Origin: Cellulomonas sp. HZM
GTDB lineage: Bacteria > Actinomycetota > Actinomycetes > Actinomycetales > Cellulomonadaceae
DNA: 64,000 bases
Assembly: GCF_000708885.1 (NCBI RefSeq)
Contig: NZ_JEOE01000011.1
Span: 1 to 64,000, forward strand
Direction: 5' to 3'
Both the position numbers and the translations under genes were made by a program. The notes beneath the pieces are model-generated. The model saw only the letters and a list, made by a program, of their open reading frames with translations. It searched no databases and was not told the DNA's origin. The number at the start of each line of letters is the position of its first letter. Within the stretch, counting starts at the first letter, position 1. Below, piece after piece: positions 45,019-56,169 of the stretch.

Positions 45019-45493
45019 GGGCCTCCCCCACGAACGGCTCCCAAGCGGCGCGCTCGTCGGCGGTGATGCGACGCGGCTGCTCGGTGATGGCGTCGACGAC
45101 GACGATCGTCGTCGCCGCCTTCGCGTACGGAACCTGACCGGACGCAGGCCCGACACGGTCGAAGCGCGCGGGGCCGGCGTGGACCTCGTAGCAGACCTCG
45201 AGGCTCGCGCCCCCGAGGTGCCCGATCCACATCTCGACGCGCACGGGGTTGCGCGTGAACCCGAGCGGCCGCAGGTACTCGATCTCCTGGCGCGCCACGA
45301 GCGTGTGCGACGACGCGTGCGGGCCGGTGTCGAGCACGGCGGTCGGCCACGGCTCGTCGGCCGCGTCCGGGTGCCGCCAGAACGCGGTGATGCGGGCGTC
45401 CTCGAGGAGCCGGAACATCTCGACGTTGTTGACGTGCTGGTAGGCGTCGAGGTCCGACCAGCGCAGGGCGACGGGCACGTGCAGACGGGTCAC
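44996..45493 (-). CDS. Acyl-CoA thioesterase, 4-hydroxybenzoyl-CoA type
   Basis: A 165-aa single-hotdog thioesterase. The catalytic region is LRWSDLDAYQHVNNVEMFRLLEDARITAFW, with the Asp-x-Asp-xx-x-His-Val-Asn motif of the 4HBT/FadM group. The beta-sheet stretch RQEIEYLRPLGFTRNPVRVEMW is also typical. GTG 45493 starts Met-Thr-Arg-Leu-His-Val-Pro. It lies 22 bases downstream of the GTPase operon and may be its last gene. Its 3' end overlaps the convergent SDR gene by 23 bases. Confidence 0.9.
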   Translation of the reverse strand: MTRLHVPVALRWSDLDAYQHVNNVEMFRLLEDARITAFWRHPDAADEPWPTAVLDTGPHASSHTLVARQEIEYLRPLGFTRNPVRVEMWIGHLGGASLEVCYEVHAGPARFDRVGPASGQVPYAKAATTIVVVDAITEQPRRITADERAAWEPFVGEALTFRRRR

Positions 45494-45515
45494 CCGGGGA
45501 TTCTCGCACCGCGGG

Positions 45516-47102
45516 TCAGGACGCCGCCCTGGAGGCCGCGTCGCGGGCCCCGCGCCAGTCCGCGAGGACCTCGGCCACCGGTCCGACGACGAGCCGGTCC
45601 GCGACGTCCTGCACCGAGCGGCGCAGCCGACGCCGGGCCCGGGCGGCTCGGCGGCGCGCGCCCAGCGCGGCGACGGCGCGTGACACGAGCGCGAGCAGGA
45701 GCCCCGTGAGCAGGCCGCCGACGAGCAGGAGCGTCGGCACCGGGATCTGGCGCCAGTGCGGCACGCCGACCTCGGGGAGCTGGAGGTAGCCGACCGCCCA
45801 CAGCAGCCCGAGCCACGCGAGCCCGACCACCGCGACGACGACGAGCGCGCGCTGCAGCACGTCGACGACACGCCACCAGGCCGGTCGCCGCTCGGCGTCG
45901 AGCCGTGTCCCCACGACGGCCTGGTCGAGCGCGTCCGTGATCGCGGAGGTCGACGCGGCCGTGCGCGCGCGTGCGTCGAGCACCCAGGGATCCGGCAGGC
46001 CCGCCGTCGCGGCTGCCACGTGGTCGCGCACCGCGGTGCGGGCCGCGGCCGACGAGCTCGGCGACGCCGCCGGCAGCGACGACCGCGCGAGGTCGGGCCG
46101 TGCGCTCGGCGTCCGCAGGCCGAGCCTGCGCAGCGGGTCACGCCGGAGCCTGCCGACCCAGCGCGTGACCGGCCAGCCCGTCGAGGCGGCGGCATCCCTG
46201 CGCGCCGAGGCACGCACGGCGTCGACGACCACCGGCACGCCCGCCGCCGCCTCGAGCCCGTCGACGAGGCGCGCGGCGTCCGGTGCGCCGCGCCGGGGCG
46301 GCCCGTCGCCGAGCGACTCCAGAACCGCCCGCCCCGATGCGGCCAGGTCGGCCGCCCAGCGCCGGGTCGCGGCCTCGCGGCGCGCCGCGGCGTCGGCGAG
46401 CAACGTGCGCAGCTCGTCGAGCCCCTGGCCGGTCCGGGCGGACACCGCGAGCACGCGCGCACCCGGGAGGCCGTCCTGTGCCAGCAGTCGGCGCAGGTCA
46501 CGGACGCACGCTTGCGCGTCCGCGGGCGCCAGGCGGTCGACCTGGTTGAGCACGACGACGGTGACCAGCTCGCGCTCCTGGGCCAGCGGCCGCAGGTAGC
46601 GCTCGTGCAACGCGGCGTCGGCGTACTTCTGCGGGTCAACGACCCAGACGAGCAGGTCGGCACGCTCCACGAGCCGCTCCGCGCGCACCCGGTGCTCCGT
46701 CACGACCGAGTCGTGGTCCGGCAGGTCGAGCAGCACCCAGCCCGCGTCGGGACGGCCGGCGGGCGGGACCGCGAGCTCGTGCCGCCGGCCTACCTCGAGC
46801 CATTCCAGCAGCGGGCCTGCGCCGTCGCCCGTCACCATCGCGAGGGCGTGCGACGTCGTGGGCCGCTGCACCCCGACGCCTGCGACGTCCTCGCCGACGA
46901 TCGCGTTGAACAGCGACGACTTGCCCGATCCCGTCGACCCCGCGAGGGCGACGACGGTGTGCTCCGCGGACAGGCCGGCACGCTCTCTCGTCCGGGCGAC
47001 GACCGCGCGCGCCTGCGCGGCGAGGTCCGCAGGCAGGCGCTCGCCGGCCGCGTCGAGGGCGTCCTGCAGCGCCTGGGTGCGCTGCGCGAGGTCGGTGCTC
47101 AT
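45516..47102 (-). CDS. YfjP-like membrane GTPase (pair 1, second gene)
   Basis: A 528-aa GTPase. Motifs in order: P-loop AGSTGSGKSSLFN (residues about 54-66), G2-like QRPTTSH, G3 DLPDHDSV, G4 LNQVD and a G5-like AVSARTGQGLDEL. Two TM helices lie near residues 415-470 (VVVAVVGLAWLGLLWAVG and TLLLVGGLLTGLLLALVS), so it is membrane-attached. Its ATG overlaps the stop of the upstream dynamin-like GTPase gene (ATGA). A paralogue with the same order sits at 51.8 kb. Dynamin-related pairs such as DynA/DynB of Streptomyces remodel membranes at septa; a similar role is an inference. Confidence 0.88.
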   Translation of the reverse strand: MSTDLAQRTQALQDALDAAGERLPADLAAQARAVVARTRERAGLSAEHTVVALAGSTGSGKSSLFNAIVGEDVAGVGVQRPTTSHALAMVTGDGAGPLLEWLEVGRRHELAVPPAGRPDAGWVLLDLPDHDSVVTEHRVRAERLVERADLLVWVVDPQKYADAALHERYLRPLAQERELVTVVVLNQVDRLAPADAQACVRDLRRLLAQDGLPGARVLAVSARTGQGLDELRTLLADAAARREAATRRWAADLAASGRAVLESLGDGPPRRGAPDAARLVDGLEAAAGVPVVVDAVRASARRDAAASTGWPVTRWVGRLRRDPLRRLGLRTPSARPDLARSSLPAASPSSSAAARTAVRDHVAAATAGLPDPWVLDARARTAASTSAITDALDQAVVGTRLDAERRPAWWRVVDVLQRALVVVAVVGLAWLGLLWAVGYLQLPEVGVPHWRQIPVPTLLLVGGLLTGLLLALVSRAVAALGARRRAARARRRLRRSVQDVADRLVVGPVAEVLADWRGARDAASRAAS

Positions 47103-49039
47103 GCGCGCCCGAGCAGCCGACGCCAGAAGCCGGGCCGAGTCGCGGCCGGCTCGTCTGGGCCCGTCGGCTGCCCAGCCCCGACGCCGGCCGCGCGCCCGCC
47201 GGTGCGCCACGACGCGGCACCGCGCAGCTCGGGACCCCCGGACATCGGCGCGGCCGACGGGGCGTCGTCGCGGACCGCGATCGCTGCCGCCCGCTCGACA
47301 CGTGCCCCCGCGCCGCGCAGGTCCTGCCCTGTGCCGCGATCGCTCCCGAGCGCATCCAGCTGCGCGAGGTAGCGCACCTGCTCGGCGTCGACGAGCCCGC
47401 GCACCCGCTCGTCGAGCCGCTCGCGCGCCTGCGTCGTGAGCCTGCGCACCGCGTCGTCGCCGAACACCGCCTCGAGCAGCTTCTGCGCGACGACCGCCGT
47501 CCCGCCCGCGATCCCGACCTCGATTCCGGTGAGCCCACCGGTCGACGCGAACACCGCGACCATGAGCGCCACACCGAGCCCGTTGAGCCCGAACGACAGC
47601 GCGCGTGCCGTGCCGCGACGCTCCGCACCCTGCTCACGCACGAGGTCGAGCACGTCGCCCTGCCACGCCCGGATCTGCTCTCCCACCTGCATCCGCGCGC
47701 CGCGTGACGCGCGTGCGAGGTCGAGCCCGTCGAGGAGCGCGGCACCCGCGGGGTCGGCGCGCCACGCGGCGTGCGTGCGCTCCGCGGCGTCGTCGAGCGC
47801 GTCGAGGACCACCGCTTCCAGCCCCTGCGCGAGCGCCTGCTCGACGCGCGGCGCCTGCGCCGGCCGGCCGCGGAAGAACCCGACGACCGCGTCGCGCACC
47901 TTGCCCACGCCGTGCTCGATCGAGCGGAGCAGCTCGCCCGTGCCGACGAAGTCCTGCCAGCGCGCGAGCACCTCGCCACGCAGCAGCGTGCCGTCCGACG
48001 TCGCCTCGGTGACCGCACGCACGGCGTCGTCGCCGTAGCGCCCGACGACGGCCCGCAGGCGTGCGTCCGCCTCGACCTGCTCGTCGCTCGCGCGTGCGAT
48101 CGCGTGCGAGCGACGCACGAGGTCGTCGACGACGCCGTCGAACGTCGCGTCGACGACGGCCTGGCGGGCGCCCGTGTCCGCCCCCAGGTCCGAGAGGTAC
48201 GCGGCGACCTCGCCGACGGCCTCCTCGGGCAGCAGACCCTCGACGAGCGTCGCCTCCGGCACGACGAACAGCCGCGCCGACCCGAGCCCGTGCTCCTCGA
48301 GCATGCGGCGCAGGTCGTCGGCCACGGGCTCGGCACCGGGGTCGACGCGGTCGACGACGAGCGCGACCTGTGCGCGGCGCGCGGCCGCCGCGTCGAGCAG
48401 GTCCCACGGGACGGCGTCCGCGTAGCGCGCGGCGGTCGTCACGAACAGCCACAGGTCAGCCGCCGCGAGCAGCTGCGCCGCGAGCTCGCGGTTGCCGGTC
48501 TCGACCGAGTCGACGTCCGGGGCGTCGAGCAGCGCGAGACCGGGCGGGAGCGCGTCGTCGGCGACGAGCCGGACCGCGCGGTCCTGACCGGGACGCTCGT
48601 CGTCTCGCCGGCCGGGCTCGCTGGAGACGCGGGCAAGCCCGGGCAGCACGCGGTCGGTGCTGAACCAGCGCGCGTCCTGCGGGTGGTGCACCAGGACGGG
48701 GGCGCGCGTCGTGGGACGCAGGACGCCCGGGTCGCTCACCTGGCGCCCGAGGAGCGAGTTCACGAGCGTCGACTTGCCCGCCCCCGTCGAGCCGCCGACC
48801 ACGACCAGCATCGGGGCACCGCGCGAGCGGAGACGCGGCAGCACGTAGTCGTCGAGCTGGTCCCTCGCGGCGGCGAGCTCACGTCGGGCGCTCTCGGCGC
48901 CGGGGACGTCGAGCGGCAGCGTCGTGGCCCCGAGCCGGGCGCGCAGGTGCTCCAACGCGTCGGTGAGCTGCGAGCCGCCCTCGTCGGCCCGCAGGTCCGC
49001 GCGCTGCCCGTCCTGCCCGGTGCCGGACCGCTCGTCCAT
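47099..49039 (-). CDS. Dynamin-like GTPase (pair 1, first gene)
   Basis: A 646-aa protein with an N-terminal dynamin-type GTPase domain: P-loop VGGSTGAGKSTLVNSLLG (about 81-98), the threonine-bearing G2 RPTTRAPVLVHHP, G3 LLDAPDVDSV and G4-like VVDRVD. A long helical middle follows, then two hydrophobic segments near residues 500-550 (GLGVALMVAVFASTGG and GIEVGIAGGTAVVAQKLL) that could insert in the membrane. ATG 49039 fits; upstream sequence in frame is antisense of ettA's end. It overlaps the next GTPase gene by ATGA and follows ettA after 68 bases. Confidence 0.88.
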   Translation of the reverse strand: MDERSGTGQDGQRADLRADEGGSQLTDALEHLRARLGATTLPLDVPGAESARRELAAARDQLDDYVLPRLRSRGAPMLVVVGGSTGAGKSTLVNSLLGRQVSDPGVLRPTTRAPVLVHHPQDARWFSTDRVLPGLARVSSEPGRRDDERPGQDRAVRLVADDALPPGLALLDAPDVDSVETGNRELAAQLLAAADLWLFVTTAARYADAVPWDLLDAAAARRAQVALVVDRVDPGAEPVADDLRRMLEEHGLGSARLFVVPEATLVEGLLPEEAVGEVAAYLSDLGADTGARQAVVDATFDGVVDDLVRRSHAIARASDEQVEADARLRAVVGRYGDDAVRAVTEATSDGTLLRGEVLARWQDFVGTGELLRSIEHGVGKVRDAVVGFFRGRPAQAPRVEQALAQGLEAVVLDALDDAAERTHAAWRADPAGAALLDGLDLARASRGARMQVGEQIRAWQGDVLDLVREQGAERRGTARALSFGLNGLGVALMVAVFASTGGLTGIEVGIAGGTAVVAQKLLEAVFGDDAVRRLTTQARERLDERVRGLVDAEQVRYLAQLDALGSDRGTGQDLRGAGARVERAAAIAVRDDAPSAAPMSGGPELRGAASWRTGGRAAGVGAGQPTGPDEPAATRPGFWRRLLGRA

Positions 49040-49107
49040 GCCCTCAGTCTGGCCGTTGGGGCGCGTCACCGCTGGTCGCCGACCCGCGGTGACGCGCCCG
49101 GCCCACG

Positions 49108-50790
<1,683 letters not shown>

Positions 50791-50986
50791 TGGCTCTTCG
50801 TCCGCCTCGCGTGCTCGGGGACCCCGGGTGGGGCTGCTGGTCTGATGGTGGGCCGGTCGCGCGCCGTGCGGTGGCGCCGGCGATCCGGTCCACCAGCCTA
50901 GGCGATCGACCCACGCGGGGCGTCGGCGGACCCGCTCGAGCCGGCTCGATGGGGGGCGAGGCGGCAGCGCGGGCCCGCCGACGGTC

Positions 50987-51568
50987 TCAGCGGGCGACGA
51001 GCTCGCGCTCCCGTTCGCGCAGCGCGCCGACGAGGCCGTCGACCTCGTCGTGCTCGTCGTCGTCCACCTCGTCGACGTGCGCCTCCTGCTCCGGGTCGGC
51101 GACGGCATCGCCCGGGACCCAACGGTCGCCCTCCTCCGGCGGCGCCTCCTCGTAGCCCGAGACGTCCACCGGGCCCTCGGCGGCGCGCTGCGCGCCCGCG
51201 ATCGTGCGGCGGAACCGGGTGGTACCGAACGCCAGGTCGTGCCCGATGCTCGTCGCCTCGAGCACCAGTCCGCTGCGCGGCGTGCCGTCGCCGGCGGTCC
51301 ACTCCTCGGTCGAGAGCCGGCCGTGCGCGACGACCGGGTCGCCCTTGACGAGCGACACCTCCGCGTTGATCGCGAGCGCCCGCCACGACTTCACGCGGAA
51401 CCACTCGGTCCGCCCGTCGCGCCACTGCCCGGTGCCGCGGTCGAAGTAGCGTCGCGTGCTCCCCAGCCGGAACGTCGCGTACGCCTGCCGACCGTCGCGC
51501 GCGGGGAACAACCGGACGTCGCTGCCCACCCACCCGACGACCGTGACGTCGAGGTTGTGCGTGCTCAT
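50987..51568 (-). CDS. ssb: Single-stranded DNA-binding protein
   Basis: A 193-aa SSB with the OB fold in the first 105 residues (TVVGWVGSDVRLF, EWFRVKSWRALAINAEVSLVKGDPV, GRLSTEEWTAGDG). AAGGAGG lies seven bases before ATG 51568. The C-terminal tail is strongly acidic but ends ELVAR, lacking the Asp-Asp-Ile-Pro-Phe tip through which canonical SSBs recruit replication and repair proteins. It is therefore probably a second, specialised SSB rather than the replicative one. It lies downstream of GTPase pair 2 and upstream of ettA. Confidence 0.9.
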   Translation of the reverse strand: MSTHNLDVTVVGWVGSDVRLFPARDGRQAYATFRLGSTRRYFDRGTGQWRDGRTEWFRVKSWRALAINAEVSLVKGDPVVAHGRLSTEEWTAGDGTPRSGLVLEATSIGHDLAFGTTRFRRTIAGAQRAAEGPVDVSGYEEAPPEEGDRWVPGDAVADPEQEAHVDEVDDDEHDEVDGLVGALRERERELVAR

Positions 51569-51770
51569 GAGTGCCTCCTTGGCCACGCCCCGGCCAGACG
51601 CGGGGCTCGTGCGAGCGACGCTGCCCGAGACCTGCGGCCCGCGGGCCCGCGGCCGTGCGCACCGGTGGACGGGCACGGCCCGAGGCGTGCCTGTGGACGG
51701 TTCGACGACGACGCGTCCGACGGGGCGCCCGGCGCTCGCAGGTCCGACGACCAAGGCCGCCGGCGTCTCG

Positions 51771-53222
51771 TCAGCCGCGCGCCCGCTCCATCTGCTCACG
51801 CACCGCGCGGTGCTCGGCGAGCACGGCCTGCGTCGGCTCGAGCAGCAGCCGACGCGCCACGTCCTCGAGCACCGCGCGCCCGTCCTGCAGCGTCTGCCGG
51901 GCGCGTCGTCGGCCCGCGGAACGCCGCGCCGCAGCCGCGCCCAGCACGCACGCGACCACACCGGCCACAGCGACCGCCGCACCGACGAACGCCCAGGTCG
52001 CGGTCGCTCCCGCACCCGTCAGCGAGCCAACGCCGACCGCACCGAGCGCGATCGCGGCGACCCCGAGCACCACGGCCAGCACGGTCAGCGAGACCGCCGC
52101 ACGCGAGCGCTGCACCTCGACCCGCAGGCTCGCGAGCGCGTGCGCCGACTCCTCGCCCAGCCGGGCGGCGGTCGCCGCACGGTCACGCAGGTCCGCCGAC
52201 CATCGCGCGGGCAGCGCGGACGCGATGGGGTCCAGCCACGCCGCGCGCGCCCGACCCACGGTGTGCGCCTGCAGCGGGCCGACGTCGGGCACGGTCGTGT
52301 CGCGGCCTCGCGACGCGGCCCCCACCGCCGAGGCGACCGCCGGCAGGCCCGCCGCATCGGCGAGCGTGTCGACGACCGAGGACACCGTGAGCGCCGCGGG
52401 CTCGCGCTCCGCGACCGTCGGCCCGAGGGCGCGCACCGCGTCGTCCAGCTCGGCCGACGCACGCGTCGCCGCGAGCGAGCGCGCCGCGACGGCGGACGCG
52501 AACGCCGCACGCACGTCCCCCACGCCCTCGCCGGTGAGCGCCGAGACGCCCCACACGGGCACGCCGCTCAGACCGTCGGCCACGAGCAGGTCGGACACGT
52601 CCGTGAGCAGGGAGGTCCGCTCCGGCACGGGCACGGTGTCGAGCTGGTTGAGCATGACGAGCATCGAGGCCTCGTGGCCCACGAGGCGCTGGAGGTAGCC
52701 GGTGTGCAGCGCGTCGTCGGCGTACTTCTGCGGGTCGACGACCCACACGAGCGCATCCGCCTGCGGCAGCAGCCGGTCCACGACGGCGCGGTGCTCGGGC
52801 TCGATCGAGTCGTGGTCCGGCAGGTCGAGCAGGACCAGCCCGCGCAGCTCGGTCTCCGCCTCGCCGTCGAGCGCGCTCTCACGCTGGATGCGGCGGTCCT
52901 CGGCGACGCCCAGCCAGTCGAGCAGCGCGCCCGCCCCCGGCCCCCAGACGCACGCCGTGACCTGCGACGTCGTCGGCCGACGCACGCCGACGTCGGCGAA
53001 CTGCAGCCGCGAGAGCGCGTTGAACAGGCTCGACTTGCCGGACCCGGTGCCGCCGACGAGCGCCACGATCGTGTGGTCGACCCCGAGCGCGAGCCGCTCG
53101 CGCACGCCCGCGGCGGTCGTGCGGACCCGCTCGGCGACCGCGGGCTCCACCCGGTCCCCCGCGGCGTCGACCGCTCCGACCAGCGCGTCGACCCGGGACC
53201 GCAGCGCGTCGTCGTCGGTCAT
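51771..53222 (-). CDS. YfjP-like membrane GTPase (pair 2, second gene)
   Basis: A 483-aa paralogue of the GTPase at 45.5 kb. P-loop VGGTGSGKSSLFNALS (about 56-71), G2 RRPTTSQVTACVWGPG, G3 DLPDHDSI, G4 LNQLD and GVSALTGEGVGDV are all present. Two TM helices lie at about 370-395 (VSLTVLAVVLGVAAIALGAV) and 405-430 (ATWAFVGAAVAVAGVVACVL). The segment VWVVDPQKYADDALH is almost identical in the two paralogues, a strong sign of duplication. Its ATG overlaps the stop of the upstream GTPase (ATGA). Confidence 0.88.
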   Translation of the reverse strand: MTDDDALRSRVDALVGAVDAAGDRVEPAVAERVRTTAAGVRERLALGVDHTIVALVGGTGSGKSSLFNALSRLQFADVGVRRPTTSQVTACVWGPGAGALLDWLGVAEDRRIQRESALDGEAETELRGLVLLDLPDHDSIEPEHRAVVDRLLPQADALVWVVDPQKYADDALHTGYLQRLVGHEASMLVMLNQLDTVPVPERTSLLTDVSDLLVADGLSGVPVWGVSALTGEGVGDVRAAFASAVAARSLAATRASAELDDAVRALGPTVAEREPAALTVSSVVDTLADAAGLPAVASAVGAASRGRDTTVPDVGPLQAHTVGRARAAWLDPIASALPARWSADLRDRAATAARLGEESAHALASLRVEVQRSRAAVSLTVLAVVLGVAAIALGAVGVGSLTGAGATATWAFVGAAVAVAGVVACVLGAAAARRSAGRRRARQTLQDGRAVLEDVARRLLLEPTQAVLAEHRAVREQMERARG

Positions 53223-54901
53223 GTCAGCCCCTTGAGGACGGCGAGCCGCAGCCGCAGCCGGGAGGCGGCGTCGTCGGCGAGGTGAGGGTCGTCGAGCAGC
53301 TCGCCGACGACCGTGCGCTCGAGCCCCGCCTGCGACGCGGCGCGCCCGGCCAGGTCGTCGACGAGCTCGTCCACGACGGCGTCGGCGGCGGTCCCGAGCA
53401 GCGACGTGAGCAGCACGCGCGCGTCGCTGACCCCGGCGCCCGCCGCGAGCGCGATCGCGGCGAGCCCGTCCTCCCCCACGGCGGTCACGGCGCGCGTGGC
53501 TCGTCGGCCCGCAGACCCGCTCGCGGCGGTCGCCGCACGCACCAGGCGACCACCCTGCGACGCCCAGCCACGGGCTGCGAGGTCGGCCGCCGAGGTCCTG
53601 CGGGACGCCGCTGCGTCGCGCGGCCACGCGTGCACGATCGACGCGCCGCCGGCGGGAGCCCCCGCGCCGTCGAGCGCGGACCGCAGCGCGGACTCCGTCT
53701 CGGCTCCGGCCTGCGCGAGCACGGCTGCGGCGGACCGCGTGACGTCGGCGACGAGCGGCGCGAGCGCCGCCGAGCGCGCGCGGCCGCGTCGCGCCGAGCC
53801 GCGCACCTTCCCGCGCGCGTTCACGAGCCCGTCGAGGGGGCCGTCGGGCGCGGACAGCTCGGCCCAGCGAGCGCGCACCGGGCCGTCGGCGACGGCGCCG
53901 CCGCGGATCGCGTCCGCCGCGTCGCTCGTCGGACCCGCGACCGCGCCGTCCAGGACCGTGCCGATGCGAGCGGCCGCGTCCGCCTGCTCCTGCACTGCCT
54001 CCGCGAGCTCGTCGACCCAGCCGCGCAGGGCGGTCAGCGAGCCGCGCAGCGTGCGCCCGACGACGGTGCGCGCCCGGTCCGGTCCGGCGAGCGTCATGAG
54101 CCAGCGGTGGATCGGCGACACCGCGGACGCCGAGAGCAGACCCTGGTGCGGGCCGACGTCCGGCACGACGAACAGCGGCGAGTTCGCGAGCCCGTGCTCG
54201 CGCAGTCGCCCCAGCAGGTCGCCGCGCACGGTCGGCATCGAGTCCGAGGGCACGCGGTTGAGCACCATCGCGATCGTCGCGCCGCGCTCGACCGCGGTCT
54301 CGAGCACCTGCCACGGCAGCGCGTCGCCGTACCGCGAGGCGGTCGTGACGAACAGCCACAGGTCCGCGGCCTCGAGCAGCCGGTGCGCCGACTCGCGGTT
54401 CGACTCGAGCACCGAGTCGAGGTCGGGCGCGTCCAGCAGCGCGATGCCGCGCGGCACGTGATCGTCGGCGACGACCTCCACCGACTCCAGCACCGGGTGG
54501 TGCGACAGGAGGTCGGCGTCGAGCGGGTGGTGCACGAGGACCGGCTCACGCGTCGTGGGCCGCAGCACGCCCGCGGTGCTCACCTCGGCTCCCACCAGCG
54601 AGTTCACGAGCGTCGACTTGCCCGCCCCGGTGGACCCGGCGACCACGACGACCGCCGGCGCGGACAGCTCCGTGAGGCGCGGCACCAGGTGCTCGTCGAG
54701 CTGGTCGACGAGCCGGTCTCGCGACGCGACGGCGTCGGGCGTGGACTCCAGGTCGAGCGGGAACTTCGTCGCCGCGACGTCCCGGCGCAGGTCCACGACC
54801 GCGTCCAGCAGCGACGTCGCCGCGAGCGGCCGGGCCAGCATTGAGCGCGGGTCGTCGGCTGCGATGGCCGACGCCGACCCCGTCCCTGCCAGCGCGCTCA
54901 C
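53219..54901 (-). CDS. Dynamin-like GTPase (pair 2, first gene)
   Basis: A 560-aa paralogue of the protein at 47.1 kb. P-loop AGSTGAGKSTLVNSLVG (about 88-104), G2 LRPTTREPVLVHHPLD, G3 LLDAPDLDSV and a weak G4 (MVLNRVP, where the usual Asp is Pro). The middle is helical and Arg/Ala-rich. TM helices are less clear than in its paralogue; GLAAIALAAGAGVSDARVLLTSLL is the best hydrophobic stretch. GTG 54901 has GGGAGA upstream. It heads the minus-strand block that runs through ssb and ettA; tRNA-Arg lies 136 bases away on the other strand. Confidence 0.87.
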   Translation of the reverse strand: MSALAGTGSASAIAADDPRSMLARPLAATSLLDAVVDLRRDVAATKFPLDLESTPDAVASRDRLVDQLDEHLVPRLTELSAPAVVVVAGSTGAGKSTLVNSLVGAEVSTAGVLRPTTREPVLVHHPLDADLLSHHPVLESVEVVADDHVPRGIALLDAPDLDSVLESNRESAHRLLEAADLWLFVTTASRYGDALPWQVLETAVERGATIAMVLNRVPSDSMPTVRGDLLGRLREHGLANSPLFVVPDVGPHQGLLSASAVSPIHRWLMTLAGPDRARTVVGRTLRGSLTALRGWVDELAEAVQEQADAAARIGTVLDGAVAGPTSDAADAIRGGAVADGPVRARWAELSAPDGPLDGLVNARGKVRGSARRGRARSAALAPLVADVTRSAAAVLAQAGAETESALRSALDGAGAPAGGASIVHAWPRDAAASRRTSAADLAARGWASQGGRLVRAATAASGSAGRRATRAVTAVGEDGLAAIALAAGAGVSDARVLLTSLLGTAADAVVDELVDDLAGRAASQAGLERTVVGELLDDPHLADDAASRLRLRLAVLKGLT

Positions 54902-55036
54902 CCGGCCATTCTCCCGGTCTGGACGTGACCTGGACAAACGCGCCACGCGGGTGACCCCGCTCCGGGATGCTCGCGCAGGCCTGCGGCAGGCGCCGCGGCC
55001 GCCGTCCCGGGGCGCACTACGCTGGGTGACCGCCCA

Positions 55037-55121
<85 letters not shown>

Positions 55122-55207
55122 GACTGCGCGGCGCCGGCCACTCCGCCCGTCGATGCGTCTTCTACTCGCTGAGCGGCTACACGACCGCCGTGCTCGAGTA
55201 CGCGACG

Positions 55208-55504
55208 TCAGCGACCGTCGCACTGTTCGAGTTCGACGCTCAGAACCGGGACTTCGCGGTAGCGAGACCAGAACACCCGCTGCTCGTCCGTGAGCTCGCC
55301 GCTGCGCAACATGGCGCTCGCACGCCGGGCTTCCCTGCGAGCGACGACGCGCTCCGCGTTGATTTCGGTGAGCGTCTCAGTCGCGCCGGTTAGCGGGTGA
55401 ATGGCCGGCCCGTCCGGGTGCGCCTCCTTGTACGCGCCTCGGGTCACCGCCGCCTTGGTCTCGGCATGCCCCGAGCACCGCACGCCCGGTTTCCAATCGC
55501 ACAT
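55208..55504 (-). CDS. Small Cys/His protein of mobile-element type
   Basis: A 98-aa protein beginning MCDWKPGVRCSGHAETK, a short Cys-Trp-Gly-Arg-Cys-His cluster, followed by a charged helical body (EINAERVVARREARRASAML and ELTDEQRVFWSRYREV). GGAGAG lies eight bases before ATG 55504. Similar short proteins with a Cys-rich start are seen on actinobacterial phages and islands, but I cannot name the family. It is the first gene inside the attL end of the island. The Cys and His residues could bind one zinc ion. Confidence 0.6.
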   Translation of the reverse strand: MCDWKPGVRCSGHAETKAAVTRGAYKEAHPDGPAIHPLTGATETLTEINAERVVARREARRASAMLRSGELTDEQRVFWSRYREVPVLSVELEQCDGR

Positions 55505-55620
55505 TTTCGTCTCTCCACCACTAGAACGATTCGCCCCGTTTAGGGCTTTCTGTGGAGAAACGATAGGTGCTCGACTAGACGCTATTCGTCGCTTTTCGGC
55601 CCCCTCCCCGCACCTCACCC

Positions 55621-55695
55621 GGGGCGGCAGACGGTGTGCCGCCCCACCCAGGCGGGCCGGAGGTGCAACCAGGACGATGAGGGAACGGAGAGGGA
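55621..55695. repeat. Island repeat element, copy 1 (hairpin plus conserved arm)
   Basis: GGGGCGGCA-GACGGTG-TGCCGCCCC forms a 9-bp hairpin, followed by GGGCCGGAGG-N2-CAACCAGG and a purine-rich GATGAG...ACGG.GAGGG stretch. A diverged copy is at 56655-56740. There the hairpin has the same stem but the loop is the reverse complement (CACCGTC). Function unknown; it may be a terminator or a small structured RNA. Confidence 0.6.
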
Positions 55696-55707
55696 GGATT
55701 GCTGGGC

Positions 55708-56091
55708 TCAGCAGATGACCGTGCCACCCATCCTGATCAGGAGGGTCTTCGTGGCGAGGTTGCCGCCGTACTGGTGCACGACCCAACCATCGCCGGCGAC
55801 CATGCCGCCGACGCAGTCGTTCAACGACGTCATCCACGCCACCTGGGAGGCGTTGTCAGGGAACACCTTGATGAATCCCTGGTGGCTGGTCTCACTACAG
55901 CGATAACCCTTCGCGCCGGGCGGCGCCGTCCACTCCGCCGCTCCATAGTCCCCGCACAGCACGACGACGAGTGCATCGACCAGCGACATGCTCGGGCTCG
56001 GTGTCGCGTCGGAGCCACCACCACCTGATGTACAGCCCGACAGTGCAACCGCGAGGGCGGTGACGCTCAAAAGGCTGAACGAACGGCGCAT
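55708..56091 (-). CDS. Predicted lipoprotein in island
   Basis: A 127-aa lipoprotein. The signal peptide MRRSFSLLSVTALAVALSGC ends in the lipobox LSGC, followed by a Gly/Ser spacer. The mature part has four Cys and a Trp/Gly-rich end (GGMVAGDGWVVHQYGGNLAT). An ATG three codons upstream (56100) is also possible. No domain is recognised. It lies between two copies of a hairpin repeat inside the tRNA-Arg island and is transcribed away from the nuclease-like gene at 56.2 kb, possibly with it. Confidence 0.65.
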   Translation of the reverse strand: MRRSFSLLSVTALAVALSGCTSGGGGSDATPSPSMSLVDALVVVLCGDYGAAEWTAPPGAKGYRCSETSHQGFIKVFPDNASQVAWMTSLNDCVGGMVAGDGWVVHQYGGNLATKTLLIRMGGTVIC

Positions 56092-56169
56092 GAGCAGCAT
56101 CCTCGTCCGAGCGCACAGCGCCGCCAACCCGCTGCACAGGGTGATTTCGGGAGCCCGATCGCGCGGGTC

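Noticed and set aside
55208-55837. 209-codon minus-strand frame in the island
   Set aside because: Only the last 98 codons, from ATG 55504 with a good ribosome binding site, are accepted; the upstream part crosses the repeated hairpin element.
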